64,000 nt of DNA from SXRF01 sp038043465 (GTDB taxonomy: Bacteria; Pseudomonadota; Alphaproteobacteria; Rickettsiales; SXRF01): positions 111,431-175,430 of the forward strand of contig JBBTBX010000002.1 in the NCBI GenBank assembly GCA_038043465.1, given 5' to 3'. The notes under the pieces were generated by a model that did no database searches, was not told where the DNA came from, and saw nothing but the letters and a program-made list of their open reading frames with translations. The translations under genes were made by a program, and so were the position numbers. This document shows, one piece after another, positions 62,501 to 64,000 of this stretch; the first letter of the stretch is position 1, and each line of letters begins with the position of its first letter.

Positions 62501-64000
62501 TGCCATTGGTAAATTTAACAGTGGAAACGGCAGTCTGCATGTTTCCGGAGATTGTTTGTAAATTAGCATATTTAATAAGAGATATTTCTGTCACACCGTT
62601 AGCCGTCAGTGTGGTTAATTCTCCGGTGTCAACTGTTCCATCCGCATCTTTATCATTCCACAGTTTTAATAACGAGAATTGAGTATCGGTAGCATTAATT
62701 AAATTGTCTTTATTGGAATCATATTTACTCAGTTCTGCAAAACCGTTGACGCTAGGATTGCCGAACATTTCATTAACATTATCAATATTGCCGTTGGAGT
62801 TTTTATCAACTACTAAGAAAACATCGTCACCATTCGCCTTAGTCCATCCGGTATTCTCTTTCGTTCCATTACCATCGAGATCGAAGAGCGCGGTTGCAGT
62901 TTGCCACGAATTAAGAGCAATACCATTGCCATTTAGGTCAATAATGAGTGGATCGATTAAACTTGCCGCACCCGCCTTAGCGAAGACCTCATTCGCCTGC
63001 TTAATCAAAAGATCAGCATTCGCAGCGTTTTTTTCTGCATTATCGTCAATCCCGTCACCATCCAAATCCACAAGCTTCGGTATCGTTATCCCCATGAACG
63101 TATAATCAGCCTTCGGATCGTAAGTCGATTTGAAGAAGTTTTTGATGATTGCGGCAGAATCAGAGTCGGAAGCGGCAACCAGATCATTACCCTGCTTCTG
63201 GAAAATGACATCACCAAGCTGATAAAGATCCCTACCGACAGCTTTGGCAGTGCCAGTAACGGTGGTATTATTAAAGACGATTTTATCTCCATTTTCTGCA
63301 TCGGTGATGGTGTCTATTCCTTCGCCACCAGCAGATAAAAATATGTCATTCCCTGCCCCACCAGTCAGCGTGTCCTTCCCACCACCGCCAATGATAATAT
63401 CATTACCGCCACCACCAGAGATAGTGCTGATTCCTTCGCCACCAATCAGCAAATCATTTCCACCTGAGCCATTAATTAAATTATCACCCTTACCATCAAC
63501 AAACAGATTGACTTTTCCTGACGCTGGAACTGTCAGGATATTAACTGTAATGTCCGAATCTTTGGTCGCCAGTACAACATGGTCGAACACACTGTCAGCA
63601 CTACTGCCCCACTGACTCTGCATGACGCTGCGGATAGTGGAAGCAGACATGGAGCTTCTGAAAAACAAATCATCAATCAATGAAGAACGGCTAAAAATAT
63701 TGCTGGTATTACCCCACAAGCTATTGCCCAAATGAATATCCAGTTGCTCACCATCGCCAGACAGTTCCAGCACGCCATTTACAGCAGTAGGAGAGTTGCT
63801 TTGCAGAACTTTATCAAGCGCAAGTTTGGCAGCAAATTGTGTGAGGATGCTGGTGATTTTTGGTAAATTATTGTATAGAACTTCTGAGTTTGAAAATATC
63901 GAAGGTAGAGCCTTTCCCAGCTCATTGGCATCATTAAACATAGCGCGGATGGCAGTATCGCCGAATATACGTTGACCCTCATCAATCGCGCTGTAGGCAA
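56535..64000 (-). CDS. Giant RTX/cadherin-like secreted protein, N-terminus beyond window
   Basis: At least 2488 codons, open to the right edge (the reading from 63941 is not the start; 19 more codons precede it in frame). From the visible N-terminus: a short RTX block (GGNDLLIGGEGISTISGGGGND, 63300-63490), EF-hand-like loops (DLDGDGIDD, DKNSNGNIDN, DKDADGTVDT), a ~250-residue region of unknown fold (61850-62450), seven RTX calcium modules of about 146 residues (58760-61720), five tandem cadherin-like/Big domains (VNDAP... TNDVI, 57390-58760), and a C-terminal RTX block ending LAASDFLL, typical of type I secretion. Adhesin or exoprotein; no secretion genes are in the window. Confidence 0.9.
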   Translation of the reverse strand, partial: AYSAIDEGQRIFGDTAIRAMFNDANELGKALPSIFSNSEVLYNNLPKITSILTQFAAKLALDKVLQSNSPTAVNGVLELSGDGEQLDIHLGNSLWGNTSNIFSRSSLIDDLFFRSSMSASTIRSVMQSQWGSSADSVFDHVVLATKDSDITVNILTVPASGKVNLFVDGKGDNLINGSGGNDLLIGGEGISTISGGGGNDIIIGGGGKDTLTGGAGNDIFLSAGGEGIDTITDAENGDKIVFNNTTVTGTAKAVGRDLYQLGDVIFQKQGNDLVAASDSDSAAIIKNFFKSTYDPKADYTFMGITIPKLVDLDGDGIDDNAEKNAANADLLIKQANEVFAKAGAASLIDPLIIDLNGNGIALNSWQTATALFDLDGNGTKENTGWTKANGDDVFLVVDKNSNGNIDNVNEMFGNPSVNGFAELSKYDSNKDNLINATDTQFSLLKLWNDKDADGTVDTGELTTLTANGVTEISLIKYANLQTISGNMQTAVSTVKFTNGNVRNIHEINFGFETPTVFTNPDFTLPSTFKLSVDSLLLPYSRGYGSLYSWQAAMTLDPTLLAMAKDLAATQPKDFYLLGDKFEAFLFRWAGVQNVTSADVYDSAFGYIPFSAKKTAFMEKITGGDFFNRTQTGVPLAQQAWDMFYNYFLNKFLVQSVLHDVFPNASYDFASDKLTIGSTLDEAIAAIKAKAINSDSFTNYIYYAENILKLNKDQFNDAAFDSKLDSLTASIATLAIPSGFTFDGRLNYGTSEIDILYGTTKNDILHGDAANDELYGFAGNDYFVGGKGNDILKGDAGNDIYRFSRGDGQDSIDDNAGMDKILLGDGISAADVSYAQVGNDLVINIGTAGDKIGIKNFYVATTNRVETLEFVDGSSLSLANIGSLMTGTDLAETLTGTSKNDVIKGLGGNDNIVGGTGDDTITGGKGNDVIDGGSGFYSGNDTYIFNVGDGQDTIYDYTGTDQIVFGAGITKANIQLISDYANNQSLIVKIGTNGDQISLKNFFYTQDSNYKIETLKFADGSVLDLTTGLTLVGTKTTGETLFGIYSNDVLTGNIGNDTIYGNEGNDTITGGKGNDIIDGGSTYYSGNDSYIFNIGDGQDTIYDYTGTDQIVFGAGITKASIKLISDYTNSQSLIIKVGTNGDQITLKSFFNNSGSNYKIESLKFADGSVLDLTTGLTLSATKTTGETLYGIYSNDVLTGNIGADTIYGNEGNDTINGGKGNDIIDNSSFYSGNDTYIFNVGDGQDTITDYTGTDQIVFGAGITKANIQLISDYANNQSLIIKVGTNGDQITLKSFFSNSGSNYKIESLKFADGSVLDLTTGLTLSATKTTGETLYGIYSNDTLTGNIGADTIYGNEGNDIITGGKGNDIIDNSSFYSGNDTYIFNVGDGQDTITDYTGIDQIVFGTGIAKAGIQLISDYANSQSLIIKVGTNGDQITLKSFFSNSGSNYKIESLKFADGSILDLSGGLTLLGTKTTGETLVGASFNDNLTGNIGNDTIYGYSGNDTINAGKGNDIIDGSTGNDVYIFNIGDGQDTLSDYTGADQIVFGAGIVPQDILMEASGTNLIISYSANDRVTINNFFTNSNYRVETLKFADGRIIDITKAITVTGSAADDIIIGTPFADNLSGAAGNDYIYGSEDIDIINGGIGNDILRGGGGVDTYNFDAGYGSDILTESGGVGDKIVLGTGILSSTMAMIRVGDDLRIVTQGKTDSILVSKFFATDNNRMEYIQFADGTKFNLTNAASIEPVSTVYSVNGYVVVNEDVATKIKLLNKNDGSADYKNIIISGAAVNGTASVNTSGDIIYTSKANYFGTDSFTISYKDAAGVSQSKTISVNVAPVNDAPVGLNKTITTNEDTPVEVLALVGATDIENNTMTIYSAGGAAHGSTSISGGKLFYTPSKNYFGTDSFTYTISDGNGGFDTKTVNATIISVNDAPVATNDVITISEDSTALITILSNDSDVEDGFFPAANIKITTQPTNGTVAIQSDGKVLYTPKADFYGQDSFKYTVTDSQGLVSNIATATINVTLINDSPKFKTGSTITFTEDTPATFDVNSYFYDPDGNAFTINSVSSPNASISFAGNMITYTPKPNYNGIDKITIKLTDSFGATSTLIVDATVTPVNDIPVATNDSFVVVENTATKLNVLANDNDVETVLFASSITGLTTPAHGTVSINATDGTILYTPTAGYNGMDSFTYSVKDSNGIISNTATAKINVAKIISGTTADNILAGIAGNEVIYALDGNDTISGSTGVDILDGGVGTDTVSYAASTAAVNVNLGITTAQSGGHAQDDTLISIENIIGSPLNDTFTGSSVANNINGGAGIDTVSYANSTAAVNVNLAVTTAQSGGFAAGDILTNIENLTGSTYNDTLLGNTLANIITGGTGKDTMTGGAGADVFKFSAITDSGKATGVRDIITDFVKGTDKIDLTDFAGSFTFKGTGALGGSVAGVNYAQVSGNTIIGIDADSNGTLDMQIELTGLHTLAASDFLL
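59570..61325 (-). repeat. Tandem ~440-bp repeats in the RTX gene
   Basis: The block beginning TTTCGCCTGTGGTTTTTGT recurs at about 59572 (divergent), 60011, 60450 and 60890, i.e. every 439-440 bp. Units at 60000-60140 and 60440-60580 differ at only about two positions by eye, so a recent duplication. Each encodes one 146-residue RTX module. Confidence 0.85.

Overview
This is an AT-rich (roughly 40-45% GC by eye) chromosomal segment of an alphaproteobacterium. The evidence is gene order and gene types: rnd next to kdsD, rpsT upstream of dnaA, rlpA-tmk-holB-metG-tatD-MBL, aroA-cmk followed by rpsA, ihfB-lapA-trpFBA, fused ispDF with pgpA and pncC, and ccmAB. A genus cannot be named from sequence alone. 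The lineage makes LPS (kdsD), matures c-type cytochromes (ccmAB), makes tryptophan and handles cobalamin. Its intergenic spaces carry several families of short palindromic repeats.

Layout. 1-2405: end of the LPS/KDO cluster, RNase D, a membrane protein and a GST. 2406-12744: replication cluster rpsT, rhodanese, dnaA, dnaN, lipoprotein, recF, gyrB, interrupted by an orphan sulfate-binding protein and a ParDE module. 12745-19591: meaB, aconitase, ccmAB and a glycerol-1-phosphate dehydrogenase homologue. 19686-26959: cell-wall lipoproteins (lytic transglycosylase, RlpA) followed by tmk, holB, metG, tatD and an MBL hydrolase. 27003-36377: aroA-cmk fusion, a glycine-rich membrane protein, rpsA, sppA, ihfB, a LapA-domain protein and trpFBA. 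36384-41243: a two-gene minus-strand unit (LapG-like periplasmic cysteine protease and a sensor with a degenerate HD-GYP domain), a histone H1-like protein, small unknowns and palindromic elements. 41492-47187: dnaK, a toxin-antitoxin pair, dnaJ, and a 604-residue protein with a transglutaminase/EDR1-like core. 47184-50589: dusB, ispDF, pgpA, pncC. 50599-56259: two cobalamin riboswitches facing each other. The left one controls nrdAB plus a thioesterase, the right one a run of three small uncharacterised secreted/membrane proteins. 56535-64000: the C-terminal 2.5 kb of residues of a giant RTX/cadherin-like secreted protein whose N-terminus lies beyond the window.

Main points. (1) A LapG-like protease is paired with a catalytically degenerate HD-GYP sensor, and a giant RTX protein lies in the same window. 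This suggests a variant of Lap-type adhesin control in which a dead HD-GYP domain replaces the dead GGDEF-EAL of LapD; this is inference. (2) A B12-riboswitch-controlled operon of three unknown proteins. (3) A three-hairpin repeat with a conserved core and differing but still paired side stems, one copy overlapping a coding region. (4) Toxin-antitoxin modules sit beside gyrB and between dnaK and dnaJ. No tRNA, rRNA, insertion-sequence transposase or CRISPR array was seen.
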